A DNA stretch of 64,000 bases from Paraburkholderia megapolitana (GTDB lineage: Bacteria; Pseudomonadota; Gammaproteobacteria; Burkholderiales; Burkholderiaceae). The notes under the pieces are model-generated. The model was not told the origin of the DNA. It ran no database searches and saw only the letters and a list, made by a program, of their open reading frames with translations. The position numbers and the translations under genes are program-made. The stretch covers positions 248,001 through 312,000 of the forward strand of contig NZ_CP041743.1 in the NCBI RefSeq assembly GCF_007556815.1. The letters run 5' to 3'. Below are positions 25,409 to 35,364 of the stretch, piece by piece. Each line of letters opens with the position of its first letter. The stretch's first letter is position 1.

Positions 25409-25822
25409 TCAGGACTTTCCAGGACCTCGCGCCTTGATGGCACCCGTCAGATGATTTCTCGCGATGGTCGAGCGCAGCGCCGAGTAGGCCGGCGCGACCA
25501 TCGGGTAATCGGCGGGCAAGCCCCACTTTGTCCGGTACTGCTCGGGCGTCAAACCGTAGCGATGCTGCAGATGGCGTTTCAGCGACTTCATTTTCCGGCC
25601 GTCCTCGAGGCATACCAGATAGTCATCGTGGACCGATTCGTCGATCGGGACCGCCGCCCCGGCCTGCAGACCGGCTTCGTCGTCCGCGTCGCGCAACGCA
25701 GCGAGAGCGGCATGCGTGCTGGTAATGAAAGCCGGTAGCTCGGCGGCCGGCAGCGGATTGCACGAGACGAAGCTCGCCACGATCTCGGCGGTCAGTTCGA
25801 GCAGATGAGCGCGCTCCGTCAT
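25409..25822 (-). CDS. Ros/MucR-family zinc-finger transcriptional regulator
   Basis: A 137-residue protein of the Ros/MucR family, prokaryotic zinc-finger regulators of surface polysaccharide, motility and virulence genes. The finger begins at Cys71 in CLEDGRKMKSLKRHL. The second ligand position is Asp74 instead of Cys, as in some MucR homologues, with His84 and His87 as likely remaining ligands. LTPEQYRTKWGLPADYPMVAP (91-111) is the family hallmark. The start ATG at 25822 leaves the usual length. Monocistronic. MucR proteins can also act as H-NS-like silencers of AT-rich DNA (family knowledge), so surface adhesin loci are conceivable targets. Confidence 0.9.
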   Translation of the reverse strand: MTERAHLLELTAEIVASFVSCNPLPAAELPAFITSTHAALAALRDADDEAGLQAGAAVPIDESVHDDYLVCLEDGRKMKSLKRHLQHRYGLTPEQYRTKWGLPADYPMVAPAYSALRSTIARNHLTGAIKARGPGKS

Positions 25823-25996
25823 GGGTAGTCTCGCGAACTCACAGGTCTGGACTCAGCGAGTAAGCTGCCCGAAAGCAGCGGGCGGATGCGCGCGACACCA
25901 TAAGCTCGCCTCACACTGAGATGGGATACGAGGTCAAGGTAGCGGCGCGCCGAACACGGGTCAATCACCCGAACGGGGGCAAATCCGCACGCTGGG

Positions 25997-27472
25997 TTAG
26001 AGATGCAGTCCATGCAGTGCCTCCACGCCGCGGGCAATCCATGCGGCGAGACCGTGCGGCGTCGCGGGCATGTCCTTGCCCAGTTCCATCAACGCGTGGC
26101 CACGTCGTTCGCGCTCCGCGAGCTTGGCCGCGAGTACGTGGGTCATCTCGGGATGGCGCTTCAGCAACACAGCAATCGCGGTTCCGGGCAACTCATACAC
26201 GATCGCGTAGGTCTGCGCGGAGATGTCCGCCCCGGACGCCACGCCAGCAACAGGCCCGCTCTCGCCGAAATATTCGCAGGGCGCGAAGCGCATGACGTCG
26301 ACGGACACGCCATCGTGCCGGGTCGCCGCGTTGATCACGCCATAGCCGACCAGCGTGATCGAGGTCGGCACGTCGCCGGCTCGCAGCAGCATCTCGCCCG
26401 CGGCAAGCTCGCGCACCCGCAGCGCGCTCGCGAGCTGTGCCTTTTCTTCCCACGTCAGTAAGCCGAAGATGTTGATGCTGTCGATCAGACGACGTCCAAC
26501 CGAACGCTCACCCGAAGCATCTGCGTCGTTCGTTGACGACTGAAACAGCGACAGCGCTTCAAGGTGTCGATGCGCGGCGTCGAAGAACGCGTTGAGCGTG
26601 TCGTCGGTGCTACGGCCGTCCGAGACGAAGAACGACACTTCGTAATCGGTGGCCTGCCATCCGACCGACTTCGTGACGACGCTTGCGGGCCGCGCGGCAT
26701 CGATACCGACACACGATTCAACCGCCAGCCGCAGCGCCGACACCACCGACGAAGGACGAACCGTCGGGCTCGCCTGAAAACGCACCACCGTCGCGTGCGC
26801 GCCCGCCGGAACGCTCGCATTGACGACTTTCGACTTCGCGATCGCCGAATTCGGCACGACGATCAGATCGTGATTGCCTTTGAGCACATGCGTCGCGCGC
26901 CATGTCACTTCGCGCACCTGGCCTTCCGAGCCATCGTCGAGCACGATGTGGTCGCCCACCCGGTACGGCGTGGTCGCATTGATCACGAAACCGGAAAACA
27001 GATCGGCGAGCGTGCTTTGCAAAGCCAGCCCCAGCACGATCGCGAGCGCGCCCGAAGTGGCAAGTACACCCTTGAGCGGAATGTCGAACACATCGGCGAC
27101 GATGGCGACCGCGGCGGTGAGGTACAGCACGGTCTCGACGACATCGAGCGTAAAGCGCTCCTGACGCGTGCGGTCGTTGATCACGTAATAGAGTCGCAGC
27201 ACGGCAGTCGCCGTCGATGCCGCCAGCAACCACCAGACGATCTGCACCGCGCCGCGCGCAAAGCGGTATTCGGCGGAGGCGCCGAGATCGGGCGTTTGTG
27301 TCGGCGAAAATTGCGCGTGCAACATCGCAACCGTCAGCGCAGCAAACGCAAGACAGCGCAGCACGGTGCGCGGCAGCATGTGGCGCATGCGTGCGCCCCA
27401 CAACAGCACGATCAGATTCAGTCCAACCGCGGCGACCGGCAACAACAACGGTGCGAGCGATTGGGGGACCAT
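25997..27472 (-). CDS. MscS-family mechanosensitive channel with C-terminal cyclic-nucleotide-binding domain
   Basis: A 491-residue membrane protein. Transmembrane segments occupy about 5-175; the pore-lining region contains GVLATSGALAIVLGLALQSTLADLFSG, followed by the MscS beta domain (VGDHIVLDDGSEGQV). A cNMP-binding domain (about 340-455; CEYFGESGPVAG as phosphate-binding cassette) closes the protein. The ATG follows directly after the stop of the outer-membrane efflux gene (TAG then ATG), with a GGAG ribosome site inside that gene, so it is the last gene of the efflux operon. Gating by cyclic nucleotides or osmotic force is predicted from homologues only. Confidence 0.9.
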   Translation of the reverse strand: MVPQSLAPLLLPVAAVGLNLIVLLWGARMRHMLPRTVLRCLAFAALTVAMLHAQFSPTQTPDLGASAEYRFARGAVQIVWWLLAASTATAVLRLYYVINDRTRQERFTLDVVETVLYLTAAVAIVADVFDIPLKGVLATSGALAIVLGLALQSTLADLFSGFVINATTPYRVGDHIVLDDGSEGQVREVTWRATHVLKGNHDLIVVPNSAIAKSKVVNASVPAGAHATVVRFQASPTVRPSSVVSALRLAVESCVGIDAARPASVVTKSVGWQATDYEVSFFVSDGRSTDDTLNAFFDAAHRHLEALSLFQSSTNDADASGERSVGRRLIDSINIFGLLTWEEKAQLASALRVRELAAGEMLLRAGDVPTSITLVGYGVINAATRHDGVSVDVMRFAPCEYFGESGPVAGVASGADISAQTYAIVYELPGTAIAVLLKRHPEMTHVLAAKLAERERRGHALMELGKDMPATPHGLAAWIARGVEALHGLHL

Positions 27473-28966
27473 CTAGTGCTCCCCGCTCTTAGCAAGAGGG
27501 GGTAAATCGTCGCTGCGATAACCGCCGCCCAACGCCCTTGTCAGGACAATTTCTGCCTCGATCTCGTCGCCATTCAGTTGCAGTAGCGCGAGTTGTCCTT
27601 CGATGACGGGCGCCCTTGCCTTCATCGCCGCGGCGCGGTCGGCGAGACCGCGTTGATACTGCGCCTCGGTGCTGTCGCTGGTTACGCGGATCGCGTCGAT
27701 CCTCTCGCGCTGCAATTGCGCACGATGGTCGAGGTCGTCGATCTCGCTGCCGGTTTGTGCGATGTCGCGCACCGCGTCGAGCACCGCCTCGTTGTACTGC
27801 TCGATCAGTGTGTTGCTGGCGGCACGTGCGCCATGCAAACCCGCGTTCAGACGACCGCCGTCGAAGATCGGCAACGTGAGTCCTGGAATGAAATTAATCT
27901 GCTCGCCCGAACGCGTGAACAGATCCCGCATGCGTAGCGCGTTGAAGCCGAAAAACGCCGTGATGTCGAAGCTCGGATAGAACGCTGCCTTGGCAGCATC
28001 GACACGGTCGAACGATGCCGCGGCAAGCCAGCGCAGCGCCTGCAAATCGGGCCTGCGGTTGAGCAGTTCGAACGACAGTGTTGCAGGCAAACCTACCGAC
28101 GGCGACGGCAATGCAACCGGCGCGATCTCCGGTAGATCGTTAGGGCCTGCTCCCACCAGTGCGCGCAGTGCCTCGCGTGTCTGAACGATCTGTTCCTGCG
28201 CCGATGCGATCTGCTGGTCGAGTGCGAGCAGTTGTGCGCGTGCTTCTGCCGATTGAGTCAGTGCCTCAAGACCTCGTTCATGACGCGCGGTTCGGGCATC
28301 CAGTTCAAGCGCGTCGACGCTGCGCAGTTGCTGCAGCAAACCCAGGCTCACGTAGACAATCTGGATCTGGTAATAAAGCTGCGCGACACCCGTCGATACT
28401 TCCAGCTCCGCCTGCGCCGCCTCGGCGCGCCGTGCGTTCTGCTCGCCGAGCGCCGCACGCACGAGGTCGCGCTGCTTGCCCCAGAGATCGACGTCGTAGT
28501 GCGCATCGACGCCGACGAGCCCGGTCCAGTACCACGGCCCGTATGCGCCGATGGCGGGATCGTGCGAAGAGTACGCACTGAGGAAACCGTGGCCGGACAC
28601 GTGCTCGCGGTCCGCTTCGGCAAGCGTCGACGCCTGCAGGCCAGAACCCGCGCGTATCAGCTCGACCTGGGCGTGTGCCTGCGAGACATGCTCGCGCGCA
28701 ATCGCCAGTGTCGGTGCATGACCGAGCGCGCGGTCGATCAGCGCATCGAGTTGCGGGTCGCGATACTGATCCCACCAGCGCGCGGAAGGCCAGCCTTCGC
28801 TCGCGAGATGGATATCGTCGGCGAGACGGATTTGTTCCGGCGCGATGAAGGCTGCGGGTGGGCGGTCGTGATGAATCAGTGCGCACGCAGTAACGCATGC
28901 ACAGACCGGCAACAGTATTAGCCAGCGGCGCACGAAACGCGGCAGCGGAACATGAATGTCACGCAT
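27473..28966 (-). CDS. Outer-membrane efflux lipoprotein (NodT/TolC family, MdtP-like)
   Basis: A 497-residue outer-membrane factor. A Sec/lipoprotein signal ends at VTAC (Cys about 28). The two TolC repeats follow: the LARGELDALTQ-like coiled-coil regions are seen as helical Gln/Ala-rich segments, with LLNRRPDLQALRWLAAASFDRVDAAKAAFYPSF as the hallmark of the NodT group. The start ATG (28966) overlaps the TGA of the FUSC gene (TGATG). It would form the exit duct of the tripartite pump made with the HlyD and FUSC proteins. Confidence 0.92.
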   Translation of the reverse strand: MRDIHVPLPRFVRRWLILLPVCACVTACALIHHDRPPAAFIAPEQIRLADDIHLASEGWPSARWWDQYRDPQLDALIDRALGHAPTLAIAREHVSQAHAQVELIRAGSGLQASTLAEADREHVSGHGFLSAYSSHDPAIGAYGPWYWTGLVGVDAHYDVDLWGKQRDLVRAALGEQNARRAEAAQAELEVSTGVAQLYYQIQIVYVSLGLLQQLRSVDALELDARTARHERGLEALTQSAEARAQLLALDQQIASAQEQIVQTREALRALVGAGPNDLPEIAPVALPSPSVGLPATLSFELLNRRPDLQALRWLAAASFDRVDAAKAAFYPSFDITAFFGFNALRMRDLFTRSGEQINFIPGLTLPIFDGGRLNAGLHGARAASNTLIEQYNEAVLDAVRDIAQTGSEIDDLDHRAQLQRERIDAIRVTSDSTEAQYQRGLADRAAAMKARAPVIEGQLALLQLNGDEIEAEIVLTRALGGGYRSDDLPPLAKSGEH

Positions 28967-31083
28967 CACGCTATTCCTGTCGGTGTGGAATCGACACGCT
29001 GCGGCGACATTACTTCATCCGTCGACCATTTCGGTAAGCCGGCGAGCGCGGCGTCGATGCGGGTAGCCCACTCCAGCAAAGCAGCACTTCGTTCACCGGC
29101 AGCCCGGTCCGCTACTACGCTCGTCAACGTCGTCAGGTCGAGCGGTACTGGTGGCGTTACGAGCGGTGGTTCGCTCGACAACTGCTGCGCGTAGCGTTCG
29201 AGCGAATCGCCGAGGCTCCGCTGGAGCGCCCCGCATGCCTGCATCAAGCCGGCTCCGGATGCACCAACGCGTCCAGCATCGAACATGGTCTCGTCGTGGA
29301 AAGCGTCGCTTGCCAGCAAGATCGAGCGGCTCTGCACGAGTACCGTTTGCACGAGCAGAGTGACGCGGGCCGTTTCGCCTTCGCGCCAGTCCGGTTCGAG
29401 CGCGACCCGTGCGAGCGTCGCTTCGCAATCCGCGAGCATCGCCCACGCGGTCGATGCCGACTGGGCCTGTGCAACCGCTCCATTAGCACCGGCTTCTGCC
29501 GCCTGCGCATGGCCGCGCGCGAGCGCCGCGATTGCACGCACAACCTTCGACAGCTGCGCACGCAACGCATCGGCCTCGCCTTCCGGCCACACCGACATCT
29601 GGATAAAAGTCGCCACGCCCACGCCAAGCAGTATCCCCACTAGCCGGTCGCGGATTTCGGTGAGATCGGACGGCGGTGCGAACTGTTCGAGCAACGCCAG
29701 CGAAAACGTGAACATCATCTGCAAGCCGGCGTAGCTGATCCGCTCGGAACCCGCCGACACCCACGCTCCGAGTGCGATGACGGGCAAGCTCATCAGCAGG
29801 AGTCCCGTCACGCTTTCCAGGTGCGGAATCACGAACGCGACCATGAATAGCGCGAGACCGCTGCCAATCAATGCGCCGCTCAGGCGCAGCAGACCGTGTC
29901 GGCTCGACGCGCCGAGACTGGGCAATGCGACGACGAGGCAGGTCAGCATGATCGTGTGAATGCCGGGCCAGTTCACCGCGTTGTAGAACACGTAGCAGAT
30001 CAGTACCGACAGCAGCGTGCGGAGCGCGAAGCGGGCGTAGCGCGGGTTGGAAAAGGCATCCGGCGGTAGTAACGCCGGCGGCGCGGGCGGTGGTGTGCCG
30101 GCATGCGCGGCCTGGGTGCTCGTTGCATCCGCTAGCGCTTCGATCGCACGCTGCATCGCCGCTACGGCGGGAATCGACGTCGGTTCGTCATGTCTGCGCG
30201 TAGCGATCGGTCGCTGTAACGGTACATCTTCGGTAATCGCGGCGTCGAGCGCGGCTACTTCGCTCTGTATGCTGCGGATCGCGGCAATACCCGCGGCATC
30301 CGATTGTTGTGCTGTAGCAGGCAATCCGGCCGCCGCCTCGTACAACCGGGACACCGTAGTTACGCATGCGAGCATCGCCGCGGCTGCGGCCTCGCTGTAG
30401 CGCGTACGCATCGTGGAGAAGCGCAGGAGTTTCTGCAGGGACGTCGCACCCTGCTGCAGATCGCCTGCATCGAGTGCGACCGGCATGACATGCGTCGGCT
30501 CGACCAGCGCAGATAGGCGCACCTGCACCGCGACGAGTTGCCGGTGCATCGCCGCGCGCAATTGCTTCTCGGGCTCGGCGGGCAACAGGATTGTATTGAT
30601 GATGAGCGCGACGACCACCGGATAGTTAACCGCGGACCACACCCATAGCAAACTGCGCACCAGTGCTTCGGCGTTGTCGGTCAAATCGACGAAGCTCTGC
30701 GCATAGATCACGATGATCGCGATCAGAAAGAACACCAGGCCGAACTTCGTCGCAGCGCGCATCAGATACACGCTGCAAAAGAAGATCGCACTCGCGACGA
30801 CGAGGCGTAGCAGCGGATAGTCGAAGGTCAATCGATAGAGTCCGGCCGCAATCGCGATCGCACAGGTCGTGCCGATGACAAGGCCCAACGCGATCATGCG
30901 CGTCAACACCACGTTGGACTGCGTGACATAAAACACGGCCATCAGCGACAGCGCCAGCTCGGGTACGCTCAGCGTCATCGACGCGACAATCACGATGGCG
31001 CTGCCCAGTACGCAGCGTAGCGTGACATTGCTGCGTCCCGGAAACGCTGTCAGTTCGCGCCGCAGGCCCGTCACGGTGCTCAT
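28966..31083 (-). CDS. FUSC-family inner-membrane transporter (AaeB/MdtO-like)
   Basis: A 705-residue inner-membrane protein of the fusaric acid resistance family. Two blocks of hydrophobic helices (about 20-180 and 360-505) alternate with cytosolic domains, as in AaeB and MdtO. Members export aromatic carboxylates, fusaric acid or dyes and drugs. The start codon overlaps the stop of the HlyD gene by 4 nt and the end overlaps the outer-membrane gene, so the complex is expressed as one translationally coupled set. Confidence 0.9.
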   Translation of the reverse strand: MSTVTGLRRELTAFPGRSNVTLRCVLGSAIVIVASMTLSVPELALSLMAVFYVTQSNVVLTRMIALGLVIGTTCAIAIAAGLYRLTFDYPLLRLVVASAIFFCSVYLMRAATKFGLVFFLIAIIVIYAQSFVDLTDNAEALVRSLLWVWSAVNYPVVVALIINTILLPAEPEKQLRAAMHRQLVAVQVRLSALVEPTHVMPVALDAGDLQQGATSLQKLLRFSTMRTRYSEAAAAAMLACVTTVSRLYEAAAGLPATAQQSDAAGIAAIRSIQSEVAALDAAITEDVPLQRPIATRRHDEPTSIPAVAAMQRAIEALADATSTQAAHAGTPPPAPPALLPPDAFSNPRYARFALRTLLSVLICYVFYNAVNWPGIHTIMLTCLVVALPSLGASSRHGLLRLSGALIGSGLALFMVAFVIPHLESVTGLLLMSLPVIALGAWVSAGSERISYAGLQMMFTFSLALLEQFAPPSDLTEIRDRLVGILLGVGVATFIQMSVWPEGEADALRAQLSKVVRAIAALARGHAQAAEAGANGAVAQAQSASTAWAMLADCEATLARVALEPDWREGETARVTLLVQTVLVQSRSILLASDAFHDETMFDAGRVGASGAGLMQACGALQRSLGDSLERYAQQLSSEPPLVTPPVPLDLTTLTSVVADRAAGERSAALLEWATRIDAALAGLPKWSTDEVMSPQRVDSTPTGIA

Positions 31084-32192
31084 GGCTGGGCTCCGACTGT
31101 GGCCACCGTGTCATGTCCGCCGGAGCGCAACACCGCCACCGCCGATGTTCCGATCCGGAACAGCCGCGGGTCCGGACGATCGATCAGGATCTTGACCGGA
31201 AAGCGCTGCGCAACGTGCACCCAGTTGATGCTGCGCTGAATGTTCGGCAGACCGTTCGCCGTGCCTCCACCGTCCTGCGGATCGACGCCATAACCGACCG
31301 AGTCGACCGAGCCGCTAAAGCGGGTTCCGGTATCGCTCATGAGGTACACGGTCGCTCGCGTGCCGGGATGGATCTGGCCGAGTTCGTTCTCGCGGAAATT
31401 CGCTATCACGTACCAGTGTCGCGTATCGATCAACGTAAAGACCGGCTTTTGCGCAGACACATACTCCCCGACCGATGTGCGCAACTCGACGACGCGTCCA
31501 TCGAAGGGCGCCCGCACCATCGCGTACTCGAGATTGAGTTGCGCCGACGCGATCTCGGCCTGCAACACCGAGCGTTGCGCCACCAGCGCATCGACACCGC
31601 TAACCGCGGCCTGTGCCTGGCGAGCCTGTGCCTCGGCGGCTGCCAGTTCCGCAAGCGCCGAGCGCTGCGAGGTTCGCGCGCGATCGAGGTCGTCGGCGGA
31701 GACGTAACCCTTCTTGATCAGCGGCTCCATTCTCGCGAGCGTATCGCTGGCCTGGTTCGCCGCCGCCTGGGCACGCGCGACCGCTGACTTCGCCGCCGCC
31801 GCACCGAACGTCTGTGCGTTCACGCTACGCTGCGTCAACGGAATCTGTGCATCGAGCTGCACCAGCGACGCTTTGGCGCGCATCAATGCGTATTGATATG
31901 GCCGCGGATCGATCTCGAACAGCAGATCGCCCTGCTTGACCGCCTGGTTGTCGTGCACGGCGAGGTTGACGATCTTGCCGCTCACTTCCGGCGATACGCC
32001 GATTGTGTCCGCGTAGGCGTAGGCATCGTCGGTGCGCGGCGAAGTATCGACGCGCCAGATCACCGCAATCGCCGCGACCACGGTCAACGCGATCAGCAGG
32101 ATGGCAGGCCAGCTTCGTGGGCGCTTCGCCGGTTTCGCGGCGCCCGGGGTTGCCGCGCTCAGGTTGGAACTCATCTTCACACCGTCCGTCAC
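31080..32192 (-). CDS. HlyD-family periplasmic adaptor (EmrA/AaeA/MdtN-like)
   Basis: A 370-residue membrane-fusion protein: one N-terminal transmembrane helix (about 27-47), biotinyl-lipoyl-like half-motifs around 65-95 (VSPEVSGKIVNLAVHDNQAVKQGDLLFEID), an alpha-helical hairpin (about 100-200) and a beta-barrel domain (VRAPFDGRVVELRTSVGEYV). The GTG at 32192 overlaps the stop of the YtcA gene (GTGA); an ATG six codons later (32174) is an alternative. It links the inner-membrane FUSC pump to the NodT duct. Confidence 0.9.
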   Translation of the reverse strand: MTDGVKMSSNLSAATPGAAKPAKRPRSWPAILLIALTVVAAIAVIWRVDTSPRTDDAYAYADTIGVSPEVSGKIVNLAVHDNQAVKQGDLLFEIDPRPYQYALMRAKASLVQLDAQIPLTQRSVNAQTFGAAAAKSAVARAQAAANQASDTLARMEPLIKKGYVSADDLDRARTSQRSALAELAAAEAQARQAQAAVSGVDALVAQRSVLQAEIASAQLNLEYAMVRAPFDGRVVELRTSVGEYVSAQKPVFTLIDTRHWYVIANFRENELGQIHPGTRATVYLMSDTGTRFSGSVDSVGYGVDPQDGGGTANGLPNIQRSINWVHVAQRFPVKILIDRPDPRLFRIGTSAVAVLRSGGHDTVATVGAQP

Positions 32193-32539
32193 AGATTGAA
32201 GCCAACGGCCCAGAGCACGATCGAAAAGAGCGCAGTCAGTGCGGGATAAACGATCGCTGGGGGCGTGAGCCAGCTGCCGTAACCGCGGCGGTACGACAGC
32301 ACGTGCACGACCGCTGTCAGGATCACGCCCCCGGTCACGCAGAACAACCAGTCCGGAAAGTACGCACCGAGAATCCCTACCGACGGCGAACCGCTACACG
32401 CCGTTAGCAGCGCACACATCAGCAGGCTTGCTGCGGCTTCACAGCGGCGTGTCGATCCCGTTCTTCGCGTGAGCGAATCTTTCGCTGTGCGGGCTGCGCA
32501 CGCGTTCTTGAGCGATTGCCGCCCGATCGTGGAGCGCAT
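32189..32539 (-). CDS. YtcA-family small lipoprotein
   Basis: A protein of about 116 residues. A lipobox LTAC (Cys about 48) is followed by SGSPSVGILGAYFPDW and two hydrophobic segments, the pattern of YtcA-family lipoproteins, which in E. coli precede mdtNOP. The ATG at 32539 is preceded by GGTGAG; the N-terminal region before the lipobox is longer and more basic than usual, so a later start is possible. It is the first gene of the efflux cluster and begins 26 bp after the poxB stop. Its role in the pump is unknown. Confidence 0.75.
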   Translation of the reverse strand: MRSTIGRQSLKNACAARTAKDSLTRRTGSTRRCEAAASLLMCALLTACSGSPSVGILGAYFPDWLFCVTGGVILTAVVHVLSYRRGYGSWLTPPAIVYPALTALFSIVLWAVGFNL

Positions 32540-32565
32540 ACGCTCACCGGAATGTCTGGCCCGCA

Positions 32566-34287
32566 TCAGCGCGTCAGATTCACTTTGGCAATATCAATCA
32601 GTTCGCGGCCGCGTCCGTCCATGACCGACTTCATCATGAAGAGGCCGAAATGCCAAGCTTCGTCGATAGTGGTTTTCGGTGGCATGATCAATTCCTGACG
32701 CGCACTGACGACGTCGACGAGTGCCGGACCGTCATGAGCAAACGCCGCTTTGAGGCCGGCTTCGAGGTCTTGAGGCCGCTCGACGCGGATGCCCTTCACA
32801 TCGATCGCCTCGGCCATGTTCGCGAAGTTCGGATTGATCAGCTCGGTGCCCGTGTCGAGAAAGCCCGACGCGCGCATTTCGATTTCGACGAAACCAAGTG
32901 TGCCGTTGTTCAGCACCACGACCTTCACGGGCAAACCGGCCTGAACCAGCGTGAGAAATTCGCCCATCATCATCGCAAAGCCGCCGTCGCCCGACATCGA
33001 GATGACCTGACGCTTCGGAAACGCCGCCTGCGCGCCGATCGCATGCAACATCGCGTTGGCCATCGACCCATGATTGAACGAGCCGATCAGCCTGCGCTTG
33101 CCGTTCAGCTTGAGGTAGCGTGCGGTCCACGCGATCGGCGTACCGACGTCGCAGGTGAAGATCGCGTCGTCCGCGGCGAGCTGGCTGACCAGTCGCGTCA
33201 CATACTGCGGATGAATCGTCGTGCTCGACGGATTGCTTTCGGCCAACGCATCGAGATCCTTGCGCGCGCTGCCGTAGTGTTCGAGCGCACGGTTCAGATG
33301 CGATGCATCGGTCTTTTCGTTTAGCAGCGGCAGCAGCGCATCGAGCGTGTCCTTCACCGTACCGAGCAGACCGAGATCGAGCGAGCACCGGTTGCCGAGC
33401 GCTTCGGGGCGCACATCGATCTGGGCAATCTTGGCGTTGTCCGGATAGAACTGCCGGTACGGAAAGTCCGTGCCGAGCAGCAGCAACATGTCGCACGCCT
33501 TCATCGCCGCATAGCCCGATGCGAAACCGACCATGCCCGTCATGCCGACGTCGTATGGATTGTCGTGCTCGATGGTCTCCTTGCCGCGTAGCGAATGCAC
33601 GATCGGTGCCTTGAGCCGCTTCGCCAGTTCCAGCACCTGGTCGCGCGCACCGGCGCAGCCCGCGCCGCACATCAGCGTCACGCTCGATGCCTCGTGCAGC
33701 AGACCTGCGAGGCAGGCGATGTCATCTTCGCTGGGGCGCAGCACAGGTGGTGTCGTGGGCACGACCCAGGGCGGCACCTCGGCCACCGACGGCGACAACG
33801 CCACATTGCCGGGCATGACGACGACCGCCACGCCGCGGCGGGCCACGGCGACGCGCATGGCGCGGGTCAGGATCTGCGGCAGTTGTGCGGCATCCGATAC
33901 CAGTTCGACGTAATGGCTGCACTCCTTGAACAGGATTTCGGGGTGCGTCGCCTGGAAATAGTCGATGCCGATCTCGCTGCTCGGGATATGCGCCGCAATC
34001 GCCAGCACCGGCACACCGCTGCGCTGGCAATCGAACAGCCCGTTGATCAGATGCAGATTGCCCGGCCCGCAACTGCCTGCGCACACCGCAAGCTGACCGG
34101 TCAGATGCGCTTCGGCACCGGCGGCGAACGCCGCGCCTTCTTCGTGTCGAACGTGAATCCAGTCGATTTCGCCCGAGCGTCGCAGGGAATCGGAGACGCC
34201 ATTCAGCGAGTCGCCGACGACGCCATAAATGCGTTTTACGCCGGCGTGCGCGAGCGTGGCGACGAGATAGTCAGCTGCAGTGGTCAT
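32566..34287 (-). CDS. poxB: Pyruvate oxidase / pyruvate dehydrogenase (quinone)
   Basis: A 573-residue ThDP- and FAD-dependent enzyme, expected to decarboxylate pyruvate to acetate and pass electrons to ubiquinone at the membrane. Glu50 in [13 protein letters not shown] matches the ThDP-activating glutamate. The ThDP motif [12 protein letters not shown] ends in VVVLNN. The C-terminal [22 protein letters not shown] part resembles the membrane-binding tail of E. coli PoxB. ATG at 34287 with GGAGG 7 nt before. It is co-directional with the efflux genes and only 26 bp from ytcA, so readthrough is possible. Confidence 0.9.
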   Translation of the reverse strand: MTTAADYLVATLAHAGVKRIYGVVGDSLNGVSDSLRRSGEIDWIHVRHEEGAAFAAGAEAHLTGQLAVCAGSCGPGNLHLINGLFDCQRSGVPVLAIAAHIPSSEIGIDYFQATHPEILFKECSHYVELVSDAAQLPQILTRAMRVAVARRGVAVVVMPGNVALSPSVAEVPPWVVPTTPPVLRPSEDDIACLAGLLHEASSVTLMCGAGCAGARDQVLELAKRLKAPIVHSLRGKETIEHDNPYDVGMTGMVGFASGYAAMKACDMLLLLGTDFPYRQFYPDNAKIAQIDVRPEALGNRCSLDLGLLGTVKDTLDALLPLLNEKTDASHLNRALEHYGSARKDLDALAESNPSSTTIHPQYVTRLVSQLAADDAIFTCDVGTPIAWTARYLKLNGKRRLIGSFNHGSMANAMLHAIGAQAAFPKRQVISMSGDGGFAMMMGEFLTLVQAGLPVKVVVLNNGTLGFVEIEMRASGFLDTGTELINPNFANMAEAIDVKGIRVERPQDLEAGLKAAFAHDGPALVDVVSARQELIMPPKTTIDEAWHFGLFMMKSVMDGRGRELIDIAKVNLTR

Positions 34288-34556
34288 GCAGCACCTCCAG
34301 AGGGATGGATGCGATGGCGCAGCCTGATTCGGCCGCAGGCTCAGGGCGATGCGCTGTGTGTGAGGTCATAGTGCCCCGCCTCATCTATCGACGCTGTTCA
34401 AATCGCACGGCTTACTAGCGATTTAGCACGGTATGCACGTCGCGATGCATGCGTGAAAGCCTTACGGGCTGGCTTCTACGGCCCGGCGATCTTGCAGTCG
34501 CGACGGTTAGGCGCAGCACCCGGCGACCGGCAAACGGATATGCCACAATCGCGGCC

Positions 34557-35348
34557 ATGACCTGGATCGCCACCCTCCCGATGTACAACGTGACCCCCGC
34601 GCTCGCCGCCCTGTGGCGCGAGTTGCTCGACGACGCGCTGCGCGCGGTCACGCCCGACGTCGCCATCATCGATGCCGGCAACGACTTGCATGCACTGTGG
34701 CACCGCGATGATCTGCTGCTAGCGCAGACCTGCGGTTATCCGTTGATGCATGGCCTGCAGGATCGCGTGCAACTCGTCGCAACACCGGAGTTCGATGTGC
34801 CCGGCTGCGCCGGCACCGATTATTCGAGTGCACTCGTCACGCGTGCGAGCGCGCCGCTGGCCACGCTCGAAGCGTGCCGCGGTGCGCGTGCGGCCTTCAA
34901 TCAGGACGATTCGAACAGTGGCATGAATGTGTTGCGGTACGCGGTCGCGCCGCTGGCACGCGACGGCCGTTTTTTTGGCGAGGTGGTGTGCACGGGCTCG
35001 CATCTGGGCTCGCTGCGTGCGCTGGCGGAGGATCGCGCGGATCTGGCGGCGATTGATTGTGTGACGATGGCGTATGTGCGCGACGCGCTGCTCGGGCTGG
35101 CGCAGCAGGTTCGGCAGATCGGCTGGAGCGCCGCGTCGCCGGGGCTGCCGTTGATTGCGGCAAATACGGTTGCACCGGAGACCGTTATCGCCCTACGGCA
35201 CGCCTTGAACGCGGCAAACGATGCGCAGCCGCAACGCGCTGCGCAGCTACGGCTCAAACGCTTCACAGCGCTTACATTCGCAGACTACGCGCGGATCGGG
35301 CAACTCGAAGACGAAGCATTCGCAGCCGGTTATCCGCGCCTCGCGTAA
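34557..35348 (+). CDS. PhnD-like substrate-binding-fold protein without signal peptide
   Basis: A 263-residue protein of the phosphate/phosphite/phosphonate-binding PhnD family (type 2 periplasmic binding fold). Landmarks are LPMYNVTPALAALW at the start, CGYPLMHGLQ, FNQDDSNSGMNVLRY and LAAIDCVTMAY. It starts directly with the fold; no signal peptide, lipobox or adjacent ABC transporter genes exist, so it is probably a cytosolic or orphan sensor or enzyme-like member. The ATG at 34557 is chosen over upstream in-frame codons because the conserved block begins there. It converges with the liu operon, 16 bp away. Confidence 0.82.
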   Translation: MTWIATLPMYNVTPALAALWRELLDDALRAVTPDVAIIDAGNDLHALWHRDDLLLAQTCGYPLMHGLQDRVQLVATPEFDVPGCAGTDYSSALVTRASAPLATLEACRGARAAFNQDDSNSGMNVLRYAVAPLARDGRFFGEVVCTGSHLGSLRALAEDRADLAAIDCVTMAYVRDALLGLAQQVRQIGWSAASPGLPLIAANTVAPETVIALRHALNAANDAQPQRAAQLRLKRFTALTFADYARIGQLEDEAFAAGYPRLA

Positions 35349-35364
35349 ATACCGGCCCGCGTCA

